A program made the translations under genes and the position numbers. DNA of 64,000 nucleotides from NCBI RefSeq assembly GCF_039555335.1, contig NC_092642.1:17265208-17329207 (forward strand), written 5' to 3'. Positions 1-11,097 of this stretch are shown piece by piece (the stretch's first letter is position 1; each line of letters begins with the position of its first letter). The stretch comes from Amphiura filiformis (Eukaryota > Echinodermata > Ophiuroidea > Amphilepidida > Amphiuridae). Below the pieces are notes generated by a model. That model worked only from the letters and a program-made list of their open reading frames with translations, searched no databases and was not told where the DNA came from.

Positions 1-2363
1 ATTCCTTTGGCAAGACCTTCCTATTATTGAGATTAATTGCCCTACAAAAGGTATGTCACCTGACACATTCCTTTGACAAGACCTTCCTACTATTGAGATT
101 AATTGCCCTATAAAGGTATGCCACCTGACACATTTCTTTGACAAGACCTTCCTACTATTGAGATTTATTGCCCTATAAAGGCATGCTACCTGACACATTT
201 CTTTGACAAGACCTTCCTACTATTGAGATTAATTGCCCTATAAAGGTATGCCACCTGGTACATTCCTTTGGCAATACCTTCCTATTATTGAGATTAATTG
301 CCCTATGAAGGTATGCCACCTGACTCATTTCTTTGACAAGACCTTCCTATTATTGAGATTAATTGCCCTATGAAGGTATGCCAACTGACATTTCTTTGAC
401 AAGACCTTCCTACTATTGATATCAAGGCATGCTACCTGACACATTCCTTTGGCAAGACCTTCCTACTATTGAGATTAATTGCCCTATAAAGGTATGCCAC
501 CTGACACATTCCTTTGGCAAGACCTTCCTACTATTGAGATTAATTGCCCTATAAAGGTATGCCACCTGACACATTCCTTTGACAAGACCTTCCTACTATT
601 GAGATTAATTGCCCTATAAAGGTATGCCACCTGACACATTCCTTTGACAAGACCTTCCTACTATTGAGATTAATTGCCCTATAAAGGTATGTCACCTGAC
701 ACATTCCTTTGGCAAGACCTTCCTACTATTGAGATTAATTGCCCTATAAAGGTATGCCACTTGACACATTTCTTTGACAAGACCTTCCTACTATTGAGAT
801 TAATTGTCCTATAAAGGTATGCCACCTGACACATTCCTTTGACAAGACCTTCCTACTACTGAGATTAATTGCCCTATAAAGGTATGCCACTTGACACATT
901 CCTTTGACAAGACCTTCCTACTATTGAGATTAATTGCCCTATAAAGGTATGCCACCTGGTACATTCCTTTGGCAATACCTTCCTATTATTGAGATTAATT
1001 GCCCTATGAAGGTATGCCACCTGACTCATTTCTTTGACAAGACCTTCCTACTATTGAGATTAATTGCCCTATAAAGGTATGCCACCTGGTACATTCCTTT
1101 GGCAATACCTTCCTATTATTGAGATTAATTGCCCTATGAAGGTATGCCACCTGACTCATTTCTTTGACAAGACCTTCCTATTATTGAGATTAATTGCCCT
1201 ATGAAGGTATGCCAACTGACATTTCTTTGACAAGACCTTCCTACTATTGATATTAATTGCCCTATAAAGGTATACCACTTGACACATTCCTTTGGCAAGA
1301 CCTTCCTACTATTGAGATTAATTGCCCTATAAAGGTATGCCACCTGACACATTCCTTTGGCAAGACCTTCCTACTATTGAGATTAATTGCCCTATAAAGG
1401 TATGCCACCTGACACATTCCTTTGGCAAGACCTTCCTATTATTGAGATTAATTGCCCTATAAAGGTATGTCACCTGACACATTCCTTTGGCAAGACCTTC
1501 CTACTATTGAGATTAATTGCCCTATAAAGGTATGCCACCTGACACATTCCTTTGGCAAGACCTTCCTATTATTGAGATTAATTGCCCTATAAAGGTATGC
1601 CACCTGACACATTCCTTTGGCAAGACCTTCCTATTATTGAGATTAATTGCCCTATAAAGGTATGCCACCTGACACATTCCTTTGGCAAGACCTTCCTACT
1701 ATTGAGATTAATTGCCCTATAAAGGTATGCCACCTGACACATTCCTTTGACAAGACCTTCCTACTATTGAGATTAATTGCCCTATAAAGGTATGTCACCT
1801 GACACATTCCTTTGGCAAGACCTTCCTACTATTGAGATTAATTGCCCTATAAAGGTATGCCACTTGACACATTTCTTTGACAAGACCTTCCTACTATTGA
1901 GATTAATTGCCCTATAAAGGTATGCCACCTGACACATTCCTTTGACAAGACCTTCCTACTATTGAGATTAATTGCCCTATAAAGGTATGCCACTTGACAC
2001 ATTTCTTTGGCAAGACCTTCCTACTATTGAGATTAATTGCCCTATAAAGGTATGCCACTTGACACATTTCTTTGACAAGACCTTCCTACTATTGAGATTA
2101 ATTGTCCTATAAAGGTATGCCACCTGACACATTCCTTTGACAAGACCTTCCTACTATTGAGATTAATTGCCCTATAAAGGTATGCCACCTGACACATTCC
2201 TTTGGCAAGACCTTCCTATTATTGAGATTAATTGCCCTATAAAGGTATGCCACCTGACACATTCCTTTGACAAGACCTTCCTACTATTGAGATTAATTGC
2301 CCTATAAAGGTATGCCACCTGACACATTCCTTTGGCAAGACCTTCCTACTATTGAGATTAATT
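1..2363. repeat. 65-bp satellite array, block 1
   Basis: Tandem copies of a 65-bp unit that reads TTGAGATTAATTGCCCTATA, then AAGGTATGCCACCTGACACA, then TTCCTTTGRCAAGACCTTCC and TACTA. About 36 copies fit here. Copies differ by recurrent substitutions (ACCTG/ACTTG, GGCAAG/GACAAG, TACTATT/TATTATT, ATAAAGG/ATGAAGG) and by short indels. The unit length is not a multiple of 3, so three units give a 65-codon open frame; the minus-strand open frames are repeat translations and not genes. The array runs off the left edge of the window. Confidence 0.97.
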
Positions 2364-2885
2364 TAGGGATTCAATCATGTTTCACCGTTGTTCATCACCG
2401 TTTAACAACGATGCGGCCGCGTCGTCTGCGTGGTTTACTTCGCGAGGGCAGCTAAACCGAGCGAAGTAAACCACGCAGACGCGCCGGACGCGAGTTGTTA
2501 AACGGTGATGAACAACGGTGAAACATGATTGAATCCCTTTCAACAACGAAAAGAAGCTAAATATCGTATAATTCACGATTATTTTACGAGGAATGTCAGT
2601 TCATCATTGCCACTCAGCCTTACAAAAACTTCGATGATTTCTCTTTTGATATCAGCAATAAATCTACAGAATAAAACGGCAATGTTTAGCCGCTACCTGA
2701 AAAATACTGAATTCAACTTGTAAGCTGGCATACGCACAAAGGTTCCAGGCATGACGAATTTTACGCGCTCTCGCGTAACGCGTGGTCTCGCGCGCGTTCG
2801 CGTATACGCTACAGTAAAAGTGTGGGTTCATCACGGTTTAACAACGGTTGGCTCCTGTACAAAGGTATAGGAAGAGTTGTTGAAT
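2364..2885. mobile_element. GC-rich palindromic insert within the satellite
   Basis: The satellite stops inside a unit after GATTAATT and resumes at GCCCTATAAAGG, so this 522-bp segment was inserted into one unit. It opens with a long hairpin (2366-2538): a perfect arm of about 44 bp beginning GGGATTCAATCATG, plus an inner stem around CTGCGTGGTTTACTTCGC. The right part (about 2755-2805) is CpG-rich with CGCG steps, and about 2826-2850 repeats part of the hairpin arm (TTCATCACGGTTTAACAACG). No credible protein is encoded. It is probably a non-autonomous foldback or MITE-type element; no clear target-site duplication is visible. Confidence 0.7.
2366..2538. repeat. Near-perfect long hairpin
   Basis: The outer arms (2366-2409 and 2495-2538) are exact reverse complements over about 44 bp. 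Further in, the sequences around 2428-2450 and 2459-2483 pair again. The loop is short and GC-rich, with a GCGGCCGC motif near its left shoulder. Confidence 0.85.
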
Positions 2886-5800
2886 GCCCTATAAAGGTAT
2901 GCCACTTGACACATTTCTTTGACAAGACCTTCCTACTATTGAGATTAATTGTCCTATAAAGGTATGCCACCTGACACATTCCTTTGACAAGACCTTCCTA
3001 CTACTGAGATTAATTGCCCTATAAAGGTATGCCACTTGACACATTCCTTTGACAAGACCTTCCTACTATTGAGATTAATTGCCCTATAAAGGTATGCCAC
3101 TTGACACATTCCTTTGACAAGACCTTCCTACTATTGAGATTAATTGCCCTATAAAGGTATGCCACCTGACACATTCCTTTGACAAGACCTTCCTACTACT
3201 GAGATTAATTGCCCTATAAAGGTATGCCACTTGACACATTCCTTTGACAAGACCTTCCTATTATTGAGATTAATTGCCCTATAAAGGTATGCCACTTGAC
3301 ACATCCTTTTGACAATACCTTCCTACTATTGAGATTAATTGCCCTATAAAGGTATGCCACCTGACATTTCTTTGACGAGACCTTCCTATTATTGAGATTA
3401 ATTGCCCTATAAAGGTATGCCACTTGACATTTCTTTGACAAGACCTTACTATTATTGAGATTAATTGCCCTATAAAGGTATGCCACCTGACTCATTGCTT
3501 TGGCAAGACCTTCCTATTATTGAGATTAATTGCCCTATAAAGGTATGCCACATGGTACATTCCTTTGACAAGACCTTCCTATTATTGAGATTAATTGCCC
3601 TATAAAGGTATGCCACTTGACATTTCTTTGACAAGACCTTCCTATATTTGAGATTAATTGCCCTATAAAGGTATGCCACCTGACATTTCTTTGACAAGAC
3701 CTTCCTATTATTGAGATTAATTGCCCTATAAAGGTATGCCACTTGACATTTCTTTGACAAGACCTTACTATTATTGAGATTATTTGCCGTATAAAGGTAT
3801 GCCACCTGACTCATTTCTTTGACAATACCTTCCTACTATTGAGATTAATTGCCCTATAAAGGTATGCCACATGGTACATTCCTTTGACAAGACCTTCCTA
3901 TTATTGAGATTAATTGCCCTATAAAGGTATGCCACCTGACATTTCTTTGACAAGACCTTACTATTATTGAGATTATTTGCCGTATAAAGGTATGCCACCT
4001 GACTCATTTCTTTGACAATACCTTCCTACTATTGAGATTAATTGCCCTATAAAGGTATGCCACCTGACACATTCCTTTGACAAGACCTTCCTACTATTGA
4101 GATTAATTACCTGGTAAAGGTATGCCACCTGACACATTCCTTTGACAAGACCTTCCTACTACTGAGATTAATTGCCCTATAAAGGTATGTCACCTGACAC
4201 ATTCCTTTGACAAGAACTTCCTACTATTGAGATTAATTGCCCTATAAAGGTATGCCACCTGACACATTCCTTTGACAAGACCTTCCTACTACTGAGATTA
4301 ATTGCCCTATAAAGGTATGCCACCTGACACATTCCTTTGACAAGACCTTCCTACTATTGAGATTAATTGCCCTATAAAGGTATGCCACCTGACACATTTC
4401 TTTGACAAGACCTTCCTACTATTGAGATTAATTGCCCTATAAAGGTATGTCACCTGACGCATTTCTTTGACAAGACCTTCCTAATATTGAGATTTATTGC
4501 CCTATAAAGGCATGCCACCTGACTCATTTCTTTGACAAGACCTTCCTACTATTGATATTAATTGCCCTATAAAGGTATGCCACTTGACACATTCCTTTGA
4601 CAAGACCTTCCTACTATTGAGATTAATTTGCCCTATAAAGGTATGCCACCTGACACATTCTTTTGGCAAGACCTTCCTACTATTGAGATTAATTGCCCTA
4701 TAAAGGTATGCCACTTGACACATTCCTTTGACAAGACCTTCCTACTATTGAGATTAATTGTCCTATAAAGGTATGCCACCTGACACATTCCTTTGACAAG
4801 ACCTTCCTATTATTGATATCAATTTGCCCTATAAAGGTATGCCACCTGACACATTCTTTTGGCAAGACCTTCCTACTATTGAGATTAATTGCCCTATAAA
4901 GGTATACCACTTGACACATTCTTTTTGGCAAGACCTTCCTACTATTGAGATTAATTGCCCTATAAAGGTATGCCACTTGACACATTCCTTTGACAAGACC
5001 TTCCTACTATTGAGATTAATTGTCCTATAAAGGTATGCCACCTGACACATTCCTTTGACAAGACCTTCCTATTATTGATATCAATTTGCCCTATAAAGGT
5101 ATGCCACCTGACACATTCTTTTGGCAAGACCTTCCTACTATTGAGATTAATTGCTATATAAAGGTATGCCACCTGACACATTCCTTTGACAAGACCTTCC
5201 TACTATTGAGATTAATTGCCCTATAAAGGTATGCCACTTGACACATTCCTTTGACAAGACCTTCCTACTATTGAGATTAATTGCCCTATAAAGGTATGCC
5301 ACTTGACACATTCTTTTGGCAAGACCTTCCTACTATTGAGATTAATTGCCCTATAAAGGTATGCCACTTGACACATTCTTTTTGGCAAGACCTTCCTACT
5401 ATTGAGATTATTTGCCCTATAAAGGTATGCAACCTGACACATTCCTTTGACAAGACCTTCCTACTACTGAGATTAATTGCCCTATAAAGGTATGCCACTT
5501 GACACATTCCTTTGACAAGACCTTCCTACTATTGATATCAAGGTATGCCACTTGACACATTCCTTTGACAAGACCTTCCTACTATTGAGATTAATTGTCC
5601 TATAAAGGTATGCCACTTGACACATTCTTTTGGCAAGACCTTCCTACTATTGATATCAAGGTATGCCACTTGACACATTCCTTTGACAAGACCTTCCTAC
5701 TATTGAGATTAATTGTCCTATAAAGGTATGCCACCTGACACATTCCTTTGACAAGACCTTCCTACTATTGAGATTAATTGCCCTATAAAGGTATGCCACT

Positions 5801-8800
5801 TGACACATTCCTTTGACAAGACCTTCCTACTATTGATATCAAGGTATGCCACTTGACACATTCCTTTGACAAGACCTTCCTACTATTGAGATTAATTGTC
5901 CTATAAAGGTATGCCACCTGACACATTCCTTTGACAAGACCTTCCTACTATTGAGATTAATTGCCCTATAAAGGTATGCCACTTGACACATTCTTTTGGC
6001 AAGACCTTCCTACTATTGAGATTAATTGCTCTATAAAGGTATGCCACCTGACACATTCCTTTGACAAGACCTTCCTACTATTGAGATTAATTGCCCTATA
6101 AAGGTATGCCACTTGACACATTCTTTTTGGCAAGACCTTCCTACTATTGAGATTATTTGCCCTATAAAGGTATGCAACCTGACACATTCCTTTGACAAGA
6201 CCTTCCTACTACTGAGATTAATTGCCCTATAAAGGTATGCCACTTGACACATTCCTTTGACAAGACCTTCCTACTATTGATATCAAGGTATGCCACTTGA
6301 CACATTCCTTTGACAAGACCTTCCTACTATTGAGATTAATTGTCCTATAAAGGTATGCCACTTGACACATTCTTTTGGCAAGACCTTCCTACTATTGATA
6401 TCAAGGTATGCCACTTGACACATTCCTTTGACAAGACCTTCCTACTATTGAGATTAATTGTCCTATAAAGGTATGCCACCTGACACATTCCTTTGACAAG
6501 ACCTTCCTACTATTGAGATTAATTGCCCTATAAAGGTATGCCACTTGACACATTCCTTTGACAAGACCTTCCTACTATTGATATCAAGGTATGCCACTTG
6601 ACACATTCCTTTGACAAGACCTTCCTACTATTGAGATTAATTGTCCTATAAAGGTATGCCACTTGACACATTCCTTTGACAAGACCTTCCTACTACTGAG
6701 ATTAATTGTCCTATAAAGGTATGCCACCTGACACATTCCTTTGACAAGACCTTCCTATTATTGAGATAAATTGCCCTATAAAGGTATGCCACCTGACACA
6801 TTCCTTTGACAAGACCTTCCTACTATTGAGATTAATTGCCCTATAAAGGTATGCCACTTGACACATTCTTTTGGCAAGACCTTCCTACTATTGAGATTAA
6901 TTGCCCTATAAAGGTATGCCACCTGACTCATTCCTTTGACAAGACCTTCCTACTATTGAGATTAATTGCCCTATAAAGGTATGCCACCTGACACATTCCT
7001 TTGACAAGACCTTCCTACTATTGAGATTAATTGCCCTATAAAGGTATGCCACCTGACGCATTTCTTTGACAAGACCTTCCTACTATTGAGATTAATTGCC
7101 CTATAAAGGTATGCCACCTGACTCATTGCTTTGGCAAGACCTTCCTATTATTGAGATTAATTGCCCTATAAAGGTATGCCACTTGACACATTCCTTTGAC
7201 AAGACCTTCCTACTATTGAGATTAATTGCCCTATAAAGGTATGCCACCTGACACATTCCTTTGGCAAGACCTTCCTACTATTGAGATTAATTGCTCTATA
7301 AAGGTATGCCACCTGACTCATTCCTTTGACAAGACCTTCCTACTATTGAGATTAATTGCCCTATAAAGGTATGCCACCTGACTCATTGCTTTGGCAAGAC
7401 CTTCCTATTATTGAGATTAATTGCCCTATAAAGGTATGCCACTTGACACATTTCTTTGACAAGACCTTCCTAATATTGAGATTTATTGCCCTATAAAGGC
7501 ATGCTACCTGACACATTCCTTTGAGAAGACCTTCCTACTATTGAGATTAATTGCCCTATAAAGGTATGCCACCTGACACATTCCTTTGACAAGACCTTCC
7601 TACTACTGAGATTAATTGCCCTATAAAGGTATGCTACCTGACACATTTCTTTGACAAGACCTTCCTACTATTGAGATTAATTGTCCTATAAAGGTATGCC
7701 ACCTGACACATTCCTTTGACAAGACCTTCCTACTACTGAGATTAATTGCCCTATAAAGGTATGCCACCTGACACATTCCTTTGGCAAGACCTTCCTACTA
7801 TTGAGATTAATTGCCCTATAAAGGTATGCCACCTGACACATTCCTTTGGCAAGACCTTCCTACTATTGAGATTAATTGCTCTATAAAGGCATGCTACCTG
7901 ACACATTCCTTTGAGAAGACCTTCCTACTATTGAGATTAATTGCCCTATAAAGGTATGCCACCTGGTACATTCCTTTGACAAGACCTTCCTACTATTGAG
8001 ATTAATTGCCCTATAAAGGTATGTCACCTGACACATTCCTTTGGCAAGACCTTCCTACTATTGAGATTAATTGCCCTATAAAGGTATGCCACTTGACACA
8101 TTTCTTTGACAAGACCTTCCTACTATTGAGATTAATTGCCCTATAAAGGTATGCCACCTGACACATTCCTTTGGCAAGACCTTCCTATTATTGAGATTAA
8201 TTGCCCTATAAAGGTATGCCACTTGACACATTCCTTTGACAAGACCTTCCTACTATTGAGATTAATTGCCCTATAAAGGTATGCCACCTGGTACATTCCT
8301 TTGGCAATACCTTCCTATTATTGAGATTAATTGCCCTATAAAGGTATGCCACTTGACACATTTCTTTGACAAGACCTTCCTACTATTGAGATTAATTGCC
8401 CTATAAAGGTATGCCACTTGACACATTCCTTTGACAAGACCTTCCTACTATTGAGATTAATTGCCCTATAAAGGTATGCCACCTGGTACATTCCTTTGGC
8501 AATACCTTCCTATTATTGAGATTAATTGCCCTATAAAGGTATGCCACTTGACACATTTCTTTGACAAGACCTTCCTACTATTGAGATTAATTGCCCTATA
8601 AAGGTATGCCACTTGACACATTTCTTTGACAAGACCTTCCTACTATTGAGATTAATTGCCCTATAAAGGTATGCCACCTGACACATTCCTTTGGCAAGAC
8701 CTTCCTATTATTGAGATTAATTGCCCTATAAAGGTATGCCACTTGACACATTCCTTTGACAAGACCTTCCTACTATTGAGATTAATTGCCCTATAAAGGT

Positions 8801-8970
8801 ATACCACTTGACACATTCTTTTTGGCAAGACCTTCCTAATATTGAGATTAATTGCCCTATAAAGGTATGCCACTTGACACATTCCTTTGACAAGACCTTC
8901 CTACTATTGAGATTAATTACCTGGTAAAGGTATGCCACCTGACACATTCCTTTGACAAGACCTTCCTATT
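2886..8970. repeat. 65-bp satellite array, block 2
   Basis: Roughly 93 copies of the same 65-bp unit. Shorter variants in which TTGATATC runs straight into AAGGTATGCC occur near 5531, 5650, 5835, 6276, 6395 and 6580. The spacing of these variants (119, 185) repeats exactly after 745 bp, so there is a higher-order repeat of about 745 bp. Other variants include copies with CTGGTACATTCC and copies lacking two or three bases after ACCTGACA. The open frames on both strands are repeat translations. Confidence 0.97.
5340..6655. repeat. 745-bp higher-order repeat within the satellite
   Basis: Diagnostic variants recur at a constant 745-bp offset. The unit GATTATTTGCCCTATAAAGG followed by TATGCAACC is at about 5400 and 6145, and the short TGATATCAAGG junctions at 5531, 5650 and 5835 recur at 6276, 6395 and 6580. 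This indicates a recent duplication of about 11.5 units by unequal exchange. Confidence 0.8.
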
Positions 8971-10376
8971 AGGCATATCACATCAAAAATAAGCGCAGCA
9001 GAAACATGTTATTTAATGTTTCTACATGAATGAGCTTTATTAAAGCATCAAAAATCAAAAAACGGAATTGAAATCGGTCAATGCATTGTGATGTAGTGTC
9101 AATTTAAAGATGCTCGTAAATGGAATAAAAACCTGCTACAAAATGGCTGCAATGACAAAATTGGCACATTCCGAGATTTTGACGGTTTATTTGGACGCTT
9201 GCTTGAAAAAGCAGCGTTAATTTAAGTATCACAGGTTAAATGCCTATCTTTCATGACTTCGTTAAAGAAAACAAAATTAAAAAATTTATCATTGAATAAT
9301 TATAATAAATTAACCAAATGTACTATTTTAGCAATTTCGGCCAATCTGCAGACAAATTAAAGCTGAAAAAATGATGCCAGTGGAAAACCGTACACGATAT
9401 CAGGGTGCGGGTTTTTTTGCACACATATGTATATGAAGTTCTTTCAGTTGATAACAAAAAATACACAAAAAGTAATTAATTATGCAAATTAGCTAATTAC
9501 AGCTAATTATGTATTCATGATATTATTATGTAAATTAGGCATGAGTAATTTTGGTGTTTTTAATATTTAATGAAAGTCTATTCATTCACCATAAATTTGT
9601 CAAGTATGAACCTGTTATGATGTTGAATAAAGAAACAGCAGTTAATTACTTTAAAATAATACAAAAAATACAAAGTTTGACATTTTGATGGTGTCTGGAA
9701 TAGAATTTTCTTTTTTACTGTCAACATGGTATATGTCACCATTACTCAAAGCCAAATCCGAAAAGTAAAAATAAAAATTCATTTGCAATGAGACTTAAAA
9801 TTAACATTTTGTTATCTGGATTAACGTAGGAGGGCAAATGGTAAAAGGAAGCGCCGTTTCACTCTAGCGCGTATACAAAACTAGTATGGCCTTGGACACA
9901 CACAATGGCTTAAAGCTATTGTGGTTTGGAAAACTACTCCCTATGGAATATCTTTGGTAATATTATGTTTTAACTAGTGTTCCTCAAGTGTTTCATTCAA
10001 TGTAGACGGAAATAATTTACATGCTAAGAAAGATTAGTATTTTAGCTAAATGGTGGTAGATCAGACTATTTCAATAGGCCTATATTTACTGATTTATGAG
10101 CGATCGTCAAAAATCCATTAAACAGGCAGTAATTCTTGAACAAAGCAAAATTTAATTTTGTCGGATTCAATGGTAGCTTCAGAAAGGTTTCATATACCAT
10201 ATATTAAAATTTCAAACAATTGGGATAAATGGAACATACTAAGGAAATTCATTTTTGACATTGATGTTTTCCAAAAATCAGCCGACTTTGATGCGCGCGC
10301 TTTTTAATTCACTGTTATGCTTGCATGCACAGTGTGGCAGAATTATTGCGCAGCCACTGTGACATAGGCCTACCTA
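8971..10376. other. 1.4-kb non-satellite insert
   Basis: AT-rich unique-looking sequence between two satellite blocks. The left junction follows CTTCCTATT and the right junction resumes with CCTACTATTATTGAG, so the break lies at nearly the same phase of the 65-bp unit. The ends are weakly inverted (AGGCATATCACAT at the left; the reverse complement of the right end reads AGGCCTATGTCACA), which fits a decayed DNA transposon. I see no coding region, RNA gene or internal repeat. Confidence 0.5.
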
Positions 10377-11090
10377 CTATTATTGAGATTAATTGCCCTA
10401 TAAAGGTATGCCACCTAGTACATTCCGTTGACAAGACCTTCATCTTATTGATATTAATTTGCCCTATAAAGGTATGCCACCTGACACATTCCTTTGACAA
10501 GACCTTCCTACTATTGAGATTAATTGCCCTATAAAGGTATGCCACCTGACACATTCCTTTGACAAGACCTTCCTGCTATTGAGATTAATTACCCGGTAAA
10601 GGTATGCCACCTGACACATTCCTTTGACAAGACCTTCCTATTATTGAGATTAATTGCCCTATAAAGGTATGCCACCTAGTACATTCCGTTGACAAGACCT
10701 TCATCTTATTGATATTAATTTGCCCTATAAAGGTATGCCACCTGACTCATTTCTTGTCATGACAAGACCTTCCTACTATTGAGATTAATCACCTTATAAA
10801 GTTATGCCACCTGACATTCTTTTCACAAACCTTATGAGTCACCCTATAAAGTATGCCACCTGGCATTCGTTTCACAAACTTTGCTATATTTGTGATCATG
10901 AATAACCCTATAAATTGGTATGCCACCTGACACGTTCTTCTGACAAACTTTCCTACTATTGAGATTGATTGCCTTATAAAGGTATGTCACCTGACATTCT
11001 TTCCACAAACCTTCCTATATTTGCGATAATGAATCACCCAAAAAGTATGCCACCTGATACATACTTTTCACAAACGCTCATACTTACGAT
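10377..11090. repeat. 65-bp satellite, diverging edge
   Basis: Six or so good copies, then progressively diverged copies (ACCTTATAAAGTTATGCCAC, CACAAACCTTCC) that fade out by about 11,090. Degeneration toward the array edge is typical of satellites homogenised by unequal exchange. Confidence 0.9.
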
Positions 11091-11097
11091 AATTAGG

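Noticed and set aside
1..8970. Possible CRISPR-like array
   Set aside because: The repeats are contiguous 65-bp units without unique spacers, in an intron-bearing eukaryotic genome.
1134..10554. Many minus- and plus-strand open frames of 60-114 codons with repeated YLYRAINLNSRKVL-type peptides
   Set aside because: They are translations of the 65-bp satellite in three-unit register. They have no start or splice context and occur in both orientations.
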